Translations under genes and position numbers: made by a program
Notes under the pieces: generated by a model
Databases searched by the model: none
The model's input: only the letters and a program-made list of their open reading frames with translations
What the model was told of the DNA's origin: nothing
NCBI RefSeq assembly: GCF_028009165.1
Contig: NC_079245.1
Coordinates: 1,984,001 to 2,048,000, forward strand
Length of the DNA stretch: 64,000 nt
Reading direction: 5' to 3'
Origin: Akanthomyces muscarius
Lineage: Eukaryota > Ascomycota > Sordariomycetes > Hypocreales > Cordycipitaceae
In this document: positions 42,194-54,369 of the stretch, in pieces
Layout of the letters: each line of letters opens with the position of its first letter
Position numbering within the stretch: position 1 is the stretch's first letter

Positions 42194-45100
42194 ATGATAC
42201 GACAAGAGATGGGGGAGATGCGAGGATGGAGACATTTGTACACTATAGTACCGACCTGGTCTTGACAGCAAACAAAAGAAAGAATCTTTGGTTCACGGCC
42301 AAGAAGCGAAGAGGGTTTGAATGTGCATGTGTGATGCGAGTGAAAAGATGGACAGAGCAGTGAGGAATGGGCTGATGGAAGCACTGTGCTGAGCCAAAGA
42401 ACTGGTATATGCACGTGCCTAGTCGTTGATCGAAAGATGCCGCTTGAGCATTGGCCACTGACACTAAATAAGCAGCACAGTGCATGGCTGGCCATTCATC
42501 AACGTGGTACCATGCAGAAGGGGAACAAGAGGCGCGGGCCGGGCTGAGCATCAATTTTTGCATGTCTGGAGAGGGATCGGAGAGGGATCATGTTGACGGT
42601 GTGCTTGCGTAGGAGGAAGCGGTTAGAAATGATAGCTAGGACTTACTTGCACAAGAGTGTCACGGTGAGAATGGACTCAATTTTGGCAACTGCGCGTGCT
42701 TGATAAGGCTAGGGAAGGATGCGCGGGTCGCCAGAAGGGGACAGTTACATTCTAAGAAGCAAAGACGGATACAAAATGCCATCATAGCGCCGGTGACTTG
42801 GACTTTAGAATGTTCCGCACGGTGGCTGCCGTCTCGTGCAAGACGCTTGTACATTGGACTGGTTGTTGAGACACGGTCGGTCTACCAGAGTAGACATGCG
42901 GCTGGCACGGGGATATAAATGACGTGCGCAGAAGCAGCAGCCAGACTGGAGGGTGCGTTGGCGGCGGCAAAGCACGCACAAGATCTCGACAGGGATAATG
43001 ACTATGTTGAATATGGTCTATGTAAATTCTGACCAATTATAGCCGTCGTGGAGAGGGCATGGGGGCTGCGATGACGAGAATCGGCCTTGGTAGTAGCATC
43101 AGTGGTTTCATCCAGTGTGAGCCGACACCTGTTCTATTGCAAGACACCATCGGGGAGAGAAAAGGATCCGAGACAGAGGTTTTTAGATGCCTTGCTCGAT
43201 CCAAGCACATGGGACACGTTCAGTTCAGGGGCAGAGAAATAAAACCATTGTTCGCTGGCCTGCTGGGCAGAGACAAGACGTTGCCGTCGAGGCAGGCCTC
43301 TCTCCCTAGACAATAAGCATTTTTTGTCTCGCACCCCACAGCGGATGGCAGCTGGGCCCACGTGCGGCAAGACGGCGACGTGGTTTGGCGCGCACTGAGG
43401 CTTGATAACTGCCTCAACCACGGACCTGGGACTTGCAGGCTTGCAGCCCACGGGTAATAAGCACTGTAAAATTAGGGATCAGTACTGGGTAGTCAAGCAG
43501 TAGACGGTGAAGTAGAATACACTAATGTTGTATCCGTAAAACCACTGCGCTAATAAAAAAAAAGGCCACCAGTTCTCGGGTACCTTGCTTTGTATCACCA
43601 GGGGATATGCCTTTCCGTTCCTCACGCAGCCCCCTCCCTCGAGAGGAACTTGTCTCCTTTTTCTTCTTGTTCCCTTTTCTTACGAGATCCCTGTGTGTGT
43701 TTGTGCGCCCAACGCATTGTGTTCTTTTTCCATCTCAGGGGAAGGTGGCCTAGTACTTGTGCCTGCAGAGCCAACGACAGCGCCGGGCGACACCCACGTT
43801 GGGGAGACGACCATTTCATAGCGCCGAGGTGTGCTTTTGTTAGCACACAGCACGTTCCTCTGAGCTGACGACGCTGCTGCTGTGCTGGTTCGCCATACAA
43901 ACGGACATTGCCAGACACATTCTCTCCTCTATACGATTTCCTACAATTCCTCTTCTTCAACATTTGCCTCTCAAAAGAGCTCCTGGGAAGAAAAAGGGAA
44001 CACGGCCTCAACAAAAATTACCCAGAACTAGGCCTCCAAACGGGTAGATTCGACAACTATCCGCGCCCCGCGGCCGCAACCCCACATACGCACCCGATTC
44101 GCAGACCGCTACATAAAATAGACCAGCATCGACAGCCGACTCAAGCCAGCGAGAATATCAGACAACGAAGGATCACTGCCACAAGAACAAACCAGAAAGC
44201 AAAAGAGCGGATTCTCGAGCAATTTTTACTGTTACGAGAGGTGTCCAACAACCGTCGCCCGAAACAGAGCTAGCTGGCCCTTTATCCGCAGATTGCGCAA
44301 GCCGCTGCCGATCAGCTCTTTTACAGCCACGCTGGAGGCCAACGAACCCAGAAAGAAGAAAGATAGACTGCCGATTTCCTTGATTCGCGGCGACCCATTT
44401 CAGGGTCTTTGTGGATTTTCCATCTTTTTGTGGTGGAAGCCAAAAAGACACCAAAGCATTACACGCATTCTTGCCCGTTTGTCACCACTACACCATTATA
44501 AAGCACTGCGATACTTGTGGCCGATTCAGCCATCCACGACATCGAAAACGGCCGTTCCGAAAATACGTCTCTGACGGACGACGGCTCGTGACGCTTTGCC
44601 GTCTCAACGCATCGCGCTGTTCCAAAAGACGACCAGTACTGCGACGCTGCCATAGCACCCTGCAGGACAAACTATAGTTACCTGGTGAGTTTGGTTACAA
44701 CGTTTCCTTATCCACCCTTTGCTTGCAAAATCCCATTTCCCACTGCATTTATTTCATGAGACCCCCAATCCTGCCCACCGCATATGCAGGCTGCCGTGAT
44801 GCTGCTCTCCACGTGCGTGCGGCAACAGATGGGAGGGGTGACGTGACAGTTGGGTCGAGGCGATTCCGCCCGGCGTTGGTGGCTTGTTCACGATGCACAC
44901 CCATCCAGGCACACACACCACCCATCCATTCCTCTGACAGAGAGTCTCAGCTCCCTTGGTGCTGCACCAGGAGCCGTCGCGTCCGCTGCCGTGTCACGTC
45001 GTGTGTCTGGCGCTACTCGAGGGTTTACATATCATGCATGCACCCCATCAAGAAAGGGAAAAGAAAAAAAGGCCGATCGGCCAGCGAGTTCTCACACCGC

Positions 45101-45989
45101 TGGCTATGCTGGCTTGTGTAATACGACGCTGGCACGGGATCGCGGCCGCAGCGTGCGTTCATGTGCGTCTAGCGACTGGCCTCCGGTGGTGATGCAACCT
45201 GGTATTGGGCAGCAAGAGGGACAGAACCGGCGTGAGATATATATGCGGAAATATATCCTGCGTTGCCAGTTCGTCCACCCATGGCATCGAGTCATGGAAT
45301 CGCCAATACACTCGTATTTATTCGCCCTGGCCCGAGAGCCGGCTCCTCTTTTGCTGTCGCCAACAAGATAGAGATTGGCTCGGGCTGGCCGTTCCGGTTC
45401 ATTGTCGCCAGCCGCAAGCAGCGTTAGCGCAACGCTACAGTGGTTCTGTTGGTGCCTCCAGGCGACTTGGGGGATCCCGCAGCCCGCTGTGATGCGCTGA
45501 AACCACCCCAAGGAAGCAAGGAACCACTGCTACAACCACTGCAATCCCCGCTGTCACCAGCCCCAAAGGCACCTGGGAAACAGGCGGCTGAGAACCCCCC
45601 CGGCGTCGCCTCGTCGCCTGCTCTTCCTCTCTCTCCGTTTCCCTCCCGCCACAACTCCCACTCTGTTGCTGCATCCAACTCTCGTCCTTTTTTCTTTTTC
45701 ATCGTCTTCTTGTTCCTCGGCGTCGCATTTGTCCTTGTTTTCGTCATCTGTTTCTTCTACCAGGAGCATTCGCTAATCTCGTATACCTTGTTTTTTTGCG
45801 CCCTCTTTTTCAGATACAATCAGTTTTCTTGTCCCGCTTCTACCTGCTGCCTTGGTCGCAATCGCCCACCCCCGCCGCCCTCGCACACAACGCAGGGGAG
45901 CAAATACACACAGGTTGGGCCCCTCTCGTACACCGAGAGAAGAAGAAAAAAAAGATTCCACACACACACCGCGCTCGCACGACGATGAA
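42194..45989. other. 3.8-kb upstream region of the PHO80-like cyclin, probably including a long 5' leader
   Basis: No credible gene. From about 43.9 kb to the cyclin ATG the + strand is A/C/T-rich, as in fungal leaders. A strong donor CTG|GTGAGT is at 44685, with candidate acceptors at 44789 (ATGCAG) and 45813 (CTTTTTCAG), so a leader intron of 105 nt or 1.1 kb is possible. CACGTG E-boxes are at 42413-42418, 43359-43364 and 44810-44815. Confidence 0.45.
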
Positions 45990-47634
45990 ATGGCAGCAGT
46001 AATTGGCGACTTCGTAACCGACCTCTCACGATTCCATACCATGATTACCAGCTCGTCGTCGCTACAACGCAAGTCGCCCCGCTCCCACGAACCTCCTCAC
46101 TACCAACAGTCCCCCGGCCGCGCGCGACAACGGTCGACCTCGTCCTCCGCCACCACCAACGCCGCTGCCCCGCCACACCACTCGCCCTCGTCGCGGCTCG
46201 CCTCGTCACCATCGTCGACGTCCCGTCGAGACTCGGCCGCCTCGCACCGCGCCCCCAAGGCTTCCGCCTCCCTCGCCTCTCCCGCCTCTTCGGCTCGCAA
46301 CACCCAGTTTTCTCCTTCCTCTCGCGCCGGGCCCGCCAGGTTTCCCTCGCCCCCGCCCTCGTCGTCCCCCGCCGCTGTTGTCCCGCCGCAACCCCCGGCA
46401 GATGATGCCAACTTTGCGTCTATGGATGCCATCAATAGAGATGACGTCTCCGCGACACACTTTAACCCTGCTGCTCTAGCCGCCGACCGCCGACAGCAGC
46501 AACCCTCACCGCCTTCCGACGACTACCGCCTCCAGGCCACACATGCCGGCCCAGCTTCTGCCCCGCGCTCGGCCGGCCCTCTGGCGCCTCCCGTCGACGG
46601 TCCTACAGCGCAGACCATCATCCACGTCCGCGATCTCGCTCACATCACCACTCTTGTCCAGGAGGGCAGCCTTGGCGCCGCGGCCACAGGCCCCTCGACC
46701 GGCCAGACCCAGTACGAGATCAGCGCCATGCCTATTAACGACGTCATTGACATGGTCGCCGCCCTCCTCACCAAAATCACAACGACCAACGACTTGCAGC
46801 ACGATGCCATGCAGCGCAACGTTGCCCACCAGCAGCAGGCCAACCAGAACCACGAATCCCCGGGCTCCCACATGAGCCCCCTGAGCCACTCGGTCCTCGC
46901 CTTTCACGGTAAAAACGTGCCTGCCATATCTATCCTCAGCTATCTCGGCAGAATACACAAGTACTGCCCAACCACCTATGAAGTGTTTTTGAGCTTGCTC
47001 GTGTACTTTGACCGGATGACGGAACGCGTCAACGATAGAGTCGTCAAGACGGAGCGTGCCCGTCAAAGGGCCGCCTCCCAGTCGCAGCCATATCCTGCCC
47101 ACTCGCGCTCTGCCTCGCGGCAGGTTGACACGACGATGCGTGACAGCACCACGCCGGCCGCTGACAACTCGGACGAGACGGACTCTGATCTGGCCGACGA
47201 CGAGGACGACGAGGACGATACCATGGTGGACTCACCGACGGCGCGGGAGGAGCACGCCAAGCCGTTTGCGCCAGAGGAGCGCCCCGTTGCCAGCCCGGCC
47301 ACCTATTTTGTCGTTGACAGCTTCAACATCCACCGTCTCATCATCTCTGGTGTCACTTGCGCCAGTAAATTCTTTTCGGACGTCTTTTACACCAACTCAA
47401 GATATGCCAAGGTATGTCCCACCAGTCTGGGTGCCCATCTGCTTTTCCCAAATCACTAACATTTTCTAGGTTGGTGGTCTGCCGCTTGCCGAACTTAATC
47501 ACCTGGAGCTCCAATTCCTCGTTCTCAACGACTTTCGACTGGCCATTCCCGTCGAGGAGCTCGAGGGCTATGCCACGATGCTGGTAGAATTCTATGCCCG
47601 CGAGGTAGTGGCCAAAGGCGTCGGCATCAAATAG
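45990..47634 (+). CDS. PHO80-type cyclin (PREG-like), phosphate-response CDK partner
   Basis: Regulatory cyclin of the Pho80/PREG family. Such cyclins bind a Pho85-type kinase and, in yeast and Neurospora, hold the bHLH activator Pho4/NUC-1 inactive when phosphate is plentiful. Two exons, 45990-47411 and 47470-47634; 528 residues. The first 245 residues are Ser/Pro/Ala-rich and likely disordered. The cyclin fold begins at MPINDVIDMVAALLTKI (near 246) and continues with ILSYLGRIHKYCPTTYEVF and LSLLVYFDRM. It is then interrupted by an insertion of about 85 residues that includes an Asp/Glu run (LADDEDDEDD), and resumes at VVDSFNIHRLIISGVTCAS and FFSDVFYTNSRYAKVGGLP to the end. The start is the ATG at 45990 (MAAVIGDF); the frame extends upstream to another Met without conserved sequence. 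Assignment to PHO80 rather than another Pcl subtype is inferred. Confidence 0.87.
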
Positions 47635-48000
47635 CCGGCCCCAAAGGGGGAAAAAGAGGTCACGATGCAGATACCACACTCACCCACGTTTATAATTATT
47701 TTGGAATCCGGGGAAATCGGAAAGGGAAAGCTCATTTTAGAAAGTCGCGGCTGGAGACAAGACACGTCATGGGCAACGGACACACGGCCTGCGCAAACAA
47801 ACCCAAATATACTTTACAGGAGGTTCGAATCACGCAGATTCATTGCATCGGCGTTGGGGTCTTTTTATTATTATTTCTCTTTTGGAGGATTTTGGTTGTT
47901 GCGATATCTGATTCAGTGTGCGTTTTTTGGGGTGATGAACGTATATAGAGCTGATGCATTACGATTATTTACCTTGTGCTCTGTTGATACTGTGATGCCT

Positions 48001-48073
48001 TGTCAATGAGTCATGTCTTGTATGTCTTGTCAATCAGCGATGTATCGTCAATGAGTGATACCTTGTCAATCAA
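48001..48073 (+). repeat. Imperfect 18-bp tandem repeat (TGTCAATSAG core)
   Basis: The core starts at 48001, 48028, 48046 and 48064, so spacing is 27, 18 and 18. Variation is mainly G/C at the eighth base. Short array downstream of the cyclin gene. Confidence 0.75.
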
Positions 48074-48229
48074 GTGGTGACGTAATGTCGGCCTTGCTTA
48101 TGGTGAAAAGGCCTGCGTCGCACGTAGGTTGATACCCAGAGGAAGCTCTGTCCTGCAAATACAATTAAACACGTACACCGGGATAGATGTGGCCTGACAG
48201 CTTGGGCATCCTGGGGATTTATATAGTCC

Positions 48230-48381
48230 TTGAAGGAGGGGGGCGTGAGGCGTACGGCGTTGAGTTGGTGAGCAAGTTTTTTCTGTCCCGGGGGGGTGCA
48301 ACTGAGCAAGTTTTTTTTTTTTTTCCATGACAGACTGGGAGGGGGGCGTGTGCACCCCCAATGAGCAAGTTTTTTTTTTTG
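48230..48381. repeat. Repeated TGAGCAAG+poly-T and GGAGGGGGGCGTG modules
   Basis: TGAGCAAG followed by 6 to 16 T occurs near 48269, 48303 and 48362. GGAGGGGGGCGTG occurs near 48235 and 48340. The alternation suggests a duplicated element of roughly 100 bp rather than chance. Confidence 0.65.
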
Positions 48382-48838
48382 TCTTTAGGCAAGCCGTTGA
48401 AACGATGTATACTAATAGAAGGAACAAGCGAGCTGAATCTGGAAAGCGGTTCAAGTTTAGGGGTCCGATCGGAAAAGGGAGCCGAAAATCTGGGGTTGAA
48501 ATTTGACGACATGTCGTGAGGCATCACGACCACGCACGACATGCACTACAGCCGGTGCACTGACAAAAAGCACTCGATAACCCCCCACAGCAGGCATTAA
48601 ATCACAGATGGCTTGATTATCATCTACAGCTCATTAATGCTTTGAAGGTAACAACATGCGTCTATTTTTCTTCTTCTTTTGAATTCACAGCATCGAAGCG
48701 GGATGGTATCCTTGCGTAACCACTCATTACTATTATTTCCTTTTCAACTTCTATGAGTCTGCACTACTAGGCCCGTTTATACATTGACATTTTCCTTTTC
48801 TTTATTACAATGTCGCGCTTTCGCTGTCGCTGCTTCCT

Positions 48839-49713
48839 CTACAGCATCATGGCGGCGACACCACCCGCGGCAGCGAGGACGCCTGCCACCGAGGCCTTGA
48901 AGCCGGCCGGCGCGGCAGCGGGCTTGTCGGTGCTGCTGGGCGTCGACGAGGCCGCGCCGCTTCCGCTGGTGGAGCTCGCGGCGCCGCTGGTGGGGGTGCC
49001 GCTGCTCATCATGGAGCCAGAGGACATCATGCTGCTCATGGACGAGTCAGTCATCATCATGCTGCTGCTCATCGACGAGCCAGACGGCATGCTGCTCATG
49101 CTGCCGGAGGTGGTCATGCTCATGCTGCTGCCGCCGCTGCCGCCGGCGCTCATGATCATGCCGCCGGTGACAGAGTCCGGGGAGACATTGTCCGACGCCT
49201 TGGCCGCGGCGTCCTTGTACTTGGACAGGTCGTCCTCGCTGCCGTTGATGACGGCGACCATGCCGTCCTGGCAGTGCTGGGCCTCGGAGCAGTAAATGTA
49301 CATGGCGTCTGTCGAGTTGACCATGACCTCGAACGTCTCTTTCTACAAACACAGCTCGCACATTAGCTCATCAATTTCCTTCTCTAAAGATTGTTTTGCT
49401 AGGGCCACGTCGAGCGAAGCGAGGAAAAAAAAAGAAAAAAAGAAAAAAGACTTACGGCTTCGCCGCTGGAGGTGGGCACAAAGCCAGAGTAAAACATGCC
49501 CGACGTGGCCGGCGAGCAGGCCTTGTCCATGGTGCCGAGGACGACGCTGTGCTTGCGCGGGTAGAAGTGGAAGGAGAGCATGTCGCCCTTGCTGGCGGTG
49601 ATCATGTCCGGGCTAAAGGTGAGGCCGTCCTTGCCGACGTCGACCATGATGGTCTTGGCCGAGGCCGTGCTGGCGACCATGGCGGCGGCGGGGAGGATGG
49701 TGTTGACGCGCAT
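48839..49713 (-). CDS. Secreted, probably GPI-anchored cupredoxin with a methionine-rich tail
   Basis: Extracellular serine-rich cupredoxin-like protein of fungi; its role is not established. Two exons, 49713-49456 and 49342-48839 (intron 113 nt with a T-rich tract); 253 residues. A signal peptide (MRVNTILPAAAMVASTASA) is followed by a single cupredoxin domain to about residue 125. Type-1 copper ligands are all visible: His55 in PRKHSVVLG, Cys104 and His109 in YCSEAQHCQDGM, and Met114. After the domain, residues 148-198 contain 15 Met among Ser and Gly, in MxM and MM patterns like those that bind Cu(I) in copper transporters. The C-terminus (KASVAGVLAAAGGVAAMML) after small residues fits a GPI-attachment signal. 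The neighbour on the same strand upstream is a secreted tyrosinase, another copper protein. Confidence 0.87.
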
Positions 49714-51412
49714 TTTCAAGGTTGTGATTCGGGGTGTTGAAATGTGAGAGATGTGGCGGATAAGTATCAATTGATGTGTTGTATATAGATGGAAAGTCGT
49801 GCATCGGGGCAGAGAGTCAGGGAGGAAAGAGAACCGGGCTTGTCTCTTTATATACTTGACAAACACTGTCGGGGGGAGAGGGGGGCCAGCATACCCTTCC
49901 AATCCTAGACCACATCCGTCTCAATCAAGCGTGTCAAGTAGTTACATGCCTGCAGCCAGTCACACATAAATACTGGCCAGCGCTAAAAGCAAGAGAGGTA
50001 CGGCCGGCTCGACCCCAGAGCCGACAATCCGTCACACAACGGGACAACCTTGGGGTTGCTGCGCTCCCACCCCCTGCCTGTCTGGTCTGGGCTGGTACCT
50101 ACCTGCCGAGACCGAAACACAAATAACTTTGACATGTCTTTCTGTTTATAGCTAAAGCCGATTGGGATGGAGCCAGCCTTGGATGAATGATGACGGGAGT
50201 GGGATGAGCGGCTCGTCAGTGAGTGGCTTGCTTCATCAACTCCCCACGGGGCAGCAAACACCCATGATTGCTTTATTATTTACAGCCTGCCCTCCCATTG
50301 GTGGCTTTCCAATCGACTTTCCCAACGCCGACGCCCATGTACTCTTACGCTGCGGAGTTACCTTTCAACTTTTCTTCCAGGATTGCCCTTTGGAATCGAT
50401 GAGGTCAGCGCCAGGGCCTAAACATGGGCTAACACTGGCTCGTCTTCTTTTTTGTTTATTGCCAGGCAAGATGCTACGCCTTTTTTGCATTTTAGCCCTG
50501 GGCAGCTGGGGTACTTGGCTCGGGAGTGTGTCGATCCGTTTAGTGGCGAAAAGGTTTGGGATGCCAAGCTAGGCCATCTGTGGCGTGGGCGGAAGCATGT
50601 ATGCTTTGGGCTCAAAGACAGAGAGGAGAGAGGCTGTCGTTGTTTCAGCGCTTTTGAAAGCCTCGACACTCACGCCATCTCGCAAGCAGACCTACAAGAA
50701 AATGACCTGCCAACACCAAGCCCTGCACCGCCAGAAAGCCCTCAATCCCCTTTTCTTTCCCTGTCCCGCGCTGTAACAGAAATGAGCACGGCTCATCCAT
50801 CGCACAGGACGGCAAGCACGGCAAGAGGCAGTAGCAAGGGCGCTAAACCGCCTGAGACAGGCTCGGCGCGGAACCTCTGTCTGCCGGCTGCTCTACTGCG
50901 GCACATCGTCTCCGGGGACATGAGACTGGCCGACTCGTACTTTTCTGTCCAGGGCGTTGCTGGTAACTAAGCATCCAGGCCTGGAATCCCAACAATGGTC
51001 TCAATTCCGTCGGCATGGGAATGAGCAAGGCTGTGCTGAAAAGCCAATTCCTCCCCATCATAGCTTCCCTCGTGGCTTTCGGACCTGATGCGACAAGGTA
51101 AGCAAGCTCCCGACAGTCCGATCGCCCAAACTCGCCGGACTGTCGCCTCGTTTCACACCGTCCACCTCAAACGATCACCACAAGTTGCTGCTGCTGCCAG
51201 CCTCAAACAAATAAACATCCATTGGCAGACTCTAACAGGTACTCAAACATAACTACCATATGGCTAGTAATAATACGACAATGCCTCCAAGAAAATACAG
51301 GCCCTGGCTGTCGCCAATAACTGCCACCATATCAAAATTCCGATAATACATCTAACCTAAAGTATGCACCCAAAATCATCTGTTTTAACGCGCATACTGC
51401 GATGACTGGCAT
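49714..51412. other. 1.7-kb intergenic region between cupredoxin and tyrosinase genes
   Basis: 5' flank of the cupredoxin gene and 3' flank of tyrosinase. One + ORF of 172 codons (50452-50970) exists but has no ATG-linked family resemblance; I do not call it. Confidence 0.55.
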
Positions 51413-53441
51413 CTATGATGCTTCGTCGCGCCACATCGTCCACTCCGACCTGGCCTCACCCCACGTAGGGAGCTTGACCTCGCTTTCAGGCACCTTTACG
51501 CTAGCGCTGGTAATTTCAATATGCAGGCCCTCGACACGGGCCAACTCAATCACACTGTCGTTGTGGCTGCGTACCCTGACCTCCAATGTACGCCGAAGAA
51601 AAGGTGTGACTGAAGCTGGCTCCAAGTTGGGCAACGCTCCAGTCGCGACGAGTTTCATGAGCGCCGACGTCAGTGGTAAAGTGCCAGATATTTTCGACTG
51701 CGATCCTGTTGACCGATTCATGGCAAAAATGGCCACGGTGCCGATTTGATTCGGCGACAATGCCCAATCCGCCGAATTGTCCGCCGGTGCACCCGCAAAG
51801 AAATGCACGTCAAAAACCCCTTCCAAGGCCTCGACATTGACTTGGACATTGGCAATCCATTCCGTGTACTCGCCGGCCTTGACAATCTTGTCCACAGGAG
51901 GGTCCATGGCTGTCAGCCTAATGTTGGGCATACCTTTCGAAGCCTTTGTGCTCCAAGGTCTGCCCGTGTTTTCCAATGCAGCGACTCTGAGCTGAGAATC
52001 TTTTGCGGCAATCCCCGCGGGGCTGGATGTGCCGTACCAGCTATTGATTTTCCGCACAAGCGACTGCTGTTGGGCAACTCTATCGCCGACGTGCAGATGT
52101 GTATCAATGTAGGTGTATCCAAATATCTCAGTCGTTCGAGACGTATCTGAAGTCCAAAAAGTATCTGGTGTAGCATAAAACGGAACCAAGGGACTGGTGG
52201 AATCCTGCACAGTTCCTTTTGGCGCCGTGTAGCTTGTCTCACCGGTTGCCATTGGCTGAATCCACGCATTCGGGTTTAGCACTTGCCACATTGACACAAG
52301 ACGATCTACCATTGTGTGGTGCAAAAAGAAAAGGGGATCAAATGACGATAACGGAACATAGGTCATGTGTCCTTTCAAGCCCCCATACAAGTGAATCACG
52401 TCGTGGATTGACTCGAGGGAATCGAGATTTGACGCCTTTTGAGATGCTGCCCATGCTTTGTTGCTAAAGGCATTAAACTCGTGATAATTCGAGAAGATGA
52501 TATAGAGCCGCTGCTGTAATTCGGGCAATTTCGATAAGAGTGCGGCGCTGACCTGAAAATTTTCCGAAATCGGTGCAGACTCGCTGACGCTCATGTTCGG
52601 GGCTCGCTTGGTCTCGTTCCATTTTTTGAGCTAAACAGTCAGGTTGTGTTCGAAGCGAGGGGCAGAGAGACTTACTGGATTCCAAATAAAGGCATCTTCA
52701 TCCAGAGGATGGAACGCGTACGAGAAGAGCGGGTTGCGAATGTGCTGTGCCCCGTTTGGCCCATACTGCATAATCACTGGGCTCCAGAAGCAGTCCGGAA
52801 GATGCGTTTCGCCAGCAGGGGCCAGCAAGCTCCAATCCCAGTATGGAATACGGAACCGAGAGGCAGCTTGCTGGTATAAATTTCTTTCCGTCGCGTTGGT
52901 AAACAAGCTGGCAATAGCATTTGCCAGTTTGAACATTTGTTGCTACAACATTAGCCACGTACAAACTACCTCACAGGGGACATACTTCATAGAGTGCTAG
53001 ATATGGCCGGTGCCACGTCGGAAATAAAACTGAGCTGTGAGTGCAGTAGCCTGACTGGCTTGACCCCGGTGCCGGTTGAACGCCGTTCCACGGCTGAAAT
53101 GGAACACCATGTATACCTACGAGTGTCAGTAGGAGAGGCAGACTGCGGTGAGCCTTCTTACCTGCAACTTGGTACCACGACAGCGACTGGTCCTGGCTGA
53201 CAGACTGGAACATGCTCAGCGCCAGAATATACAGATCCCACATGTATCCGTCCTTTCTCATGTCGCGAATCTCGGGCCTGGTGGGCGTGCTTCCATTAGA
53301 AGCCAGGGGTAGCTTGCCGACGATAATCTTGGCCGCGGGATCCTGTCTGCGAACGAGCTGGTCTATATCGATGCCATAGTCATATGACTGCGCTGTGGAG
53401 GCCACCACGCCAGCAAGCGCAAGCAGCAAGGCCAAAAGCAT
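51413..53441 (-). CDS. Secreted tyrosinase (polyphenol oxidase)
   Basis: Binuclear type-3 copper enzyme that hydroxylates monophenols and oxidises diphenols to quinones, used in melanin and phenol metabolism. Four exons, 53441-53162, 53116-52986, 52942-52676 and 52630-51413, code 631 residues. A signal peptide (MLLALLLALAGVVASTAQS) suggests secretion, unlike the intracellular classical fungal tyrosinases. CuA site: His96 in IHGVPFQPWN, His120 in YCTHSSVLFP and His129 in TWHRPYL. Cys118 two residues before His120 fits the Cys-His thioether of fungal tyrosinases. CuB site: HDVIHLYGG near 302-306 and DPLFFLHHTMVDR near 331. The remaining 300 residues include a beta-rich C-terminal domain (FDVHFFAGAPADN) that may shield the active site before processing. 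It is tandem with a Met-rich cupredoxin gene. Confidence 0.94.
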
Positions 53442-54369
53442 GTTGATGGTTCTAAACCGGTATTGACAATCGAGAATTAAAATCTTTGGAAAAGTTTATG
53501 GGCGTGCGTGTCTTCTATCCGGCCGTTTGTGTCGTGTAAGTTGAATAGAGAGTCTCCAGTATGGGAATATCGACTAGGTTGGCTCGGTGATGGTATATCA
53601 TAGACAAAGGTATACGTCTCTGTTGCTTTTCCTCTCTCAATCGAGAACCGCCGCCAGTCTTTTAAGTTCGTCGTGAGGGAAGGGCCAGGGTTCCGTGGGG
53701 AGGAGACGGTGGCGTTTGTATCTCGTGATAACCAGAAAATGACGGAATTGTGTATCCCAAACAAGGGCAGTATTTGGAATGCGAATCCACGAAAACAGAA
53801 TGATGAGAGCAGCGGAGGAAGTAAATGAACGAGAGAAGGGCAATTCCTGTTTGCTCTGCAGGAGATGTGGTCGCGCCGTTCGGCACCCGATAAACGCGTC
53901 GCGAGCAAGAAGTGCCGTGTTTGGTGCCTGCCAGCTGTCGGCGGACCTCGGACACTTCTGCATGCCCTTGCGCCCCCTTACGGTTACGCAGTAGGGCTAG
54001 GCGGATAACCGCATTCAAGGTAGAGATGCGAATTTTGATAATGGCTGATTATCCTTCACGTTTGTGGCGTGTCCGGGGCCGCGATGCCCAGCCCCTCGCA
54101 TGACCTCGCTTGTGTACATGCCGTTTGTACGACGTCAGCAAGCAGAACACAAGCCGTCATTTCCCTCGTCTCAGTCACATGCTTAAATACAAAAGAAAGA
54201 GATATACGTTAACTATCATAATTTGACCGCTCGATTTATGCTAGTAAATGCGCCCCCAAAGGTATACATACAAACGTCTCCTTGACTTGTGCCTCCTCTG
54301 CTCTAGAACGACAAGACAAAACAAAACCATCCACAAAATAACCAAACATGATATTTACTTTTCATTTCC
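53442..54369. other. Intergenic: tyrosinase promoter and RPA135 3' flank
   Basis: 0.9 kb. No gene seen; ORFs are short and without motifs. Confidence 0.65.

Larger units (their letters stand above)
47635..48838. other. Convergent intergenic region with short repeats
   Basis: 1.2 kb between the cyclin and cupredoxin 3' ends. No gene seen. It contains an 18-bp repeat array (48001-48073) and a set of T-run/G-run repeats (48230-48381). Confidence 0.6.

Noticed and set aside
47822..47831. GGTTCGAATC, a tRNA B-box-like sequence
   Set aside because: No matching T-stem, A-box or acceptor stem around it, so not a tRNA gene.
50452..50970. 172-codon + ORF between cupredoxin and tyrosinase
   Set aside because: No recognisable domain, no supporting splice signals; length is possible by chance at this base composition.
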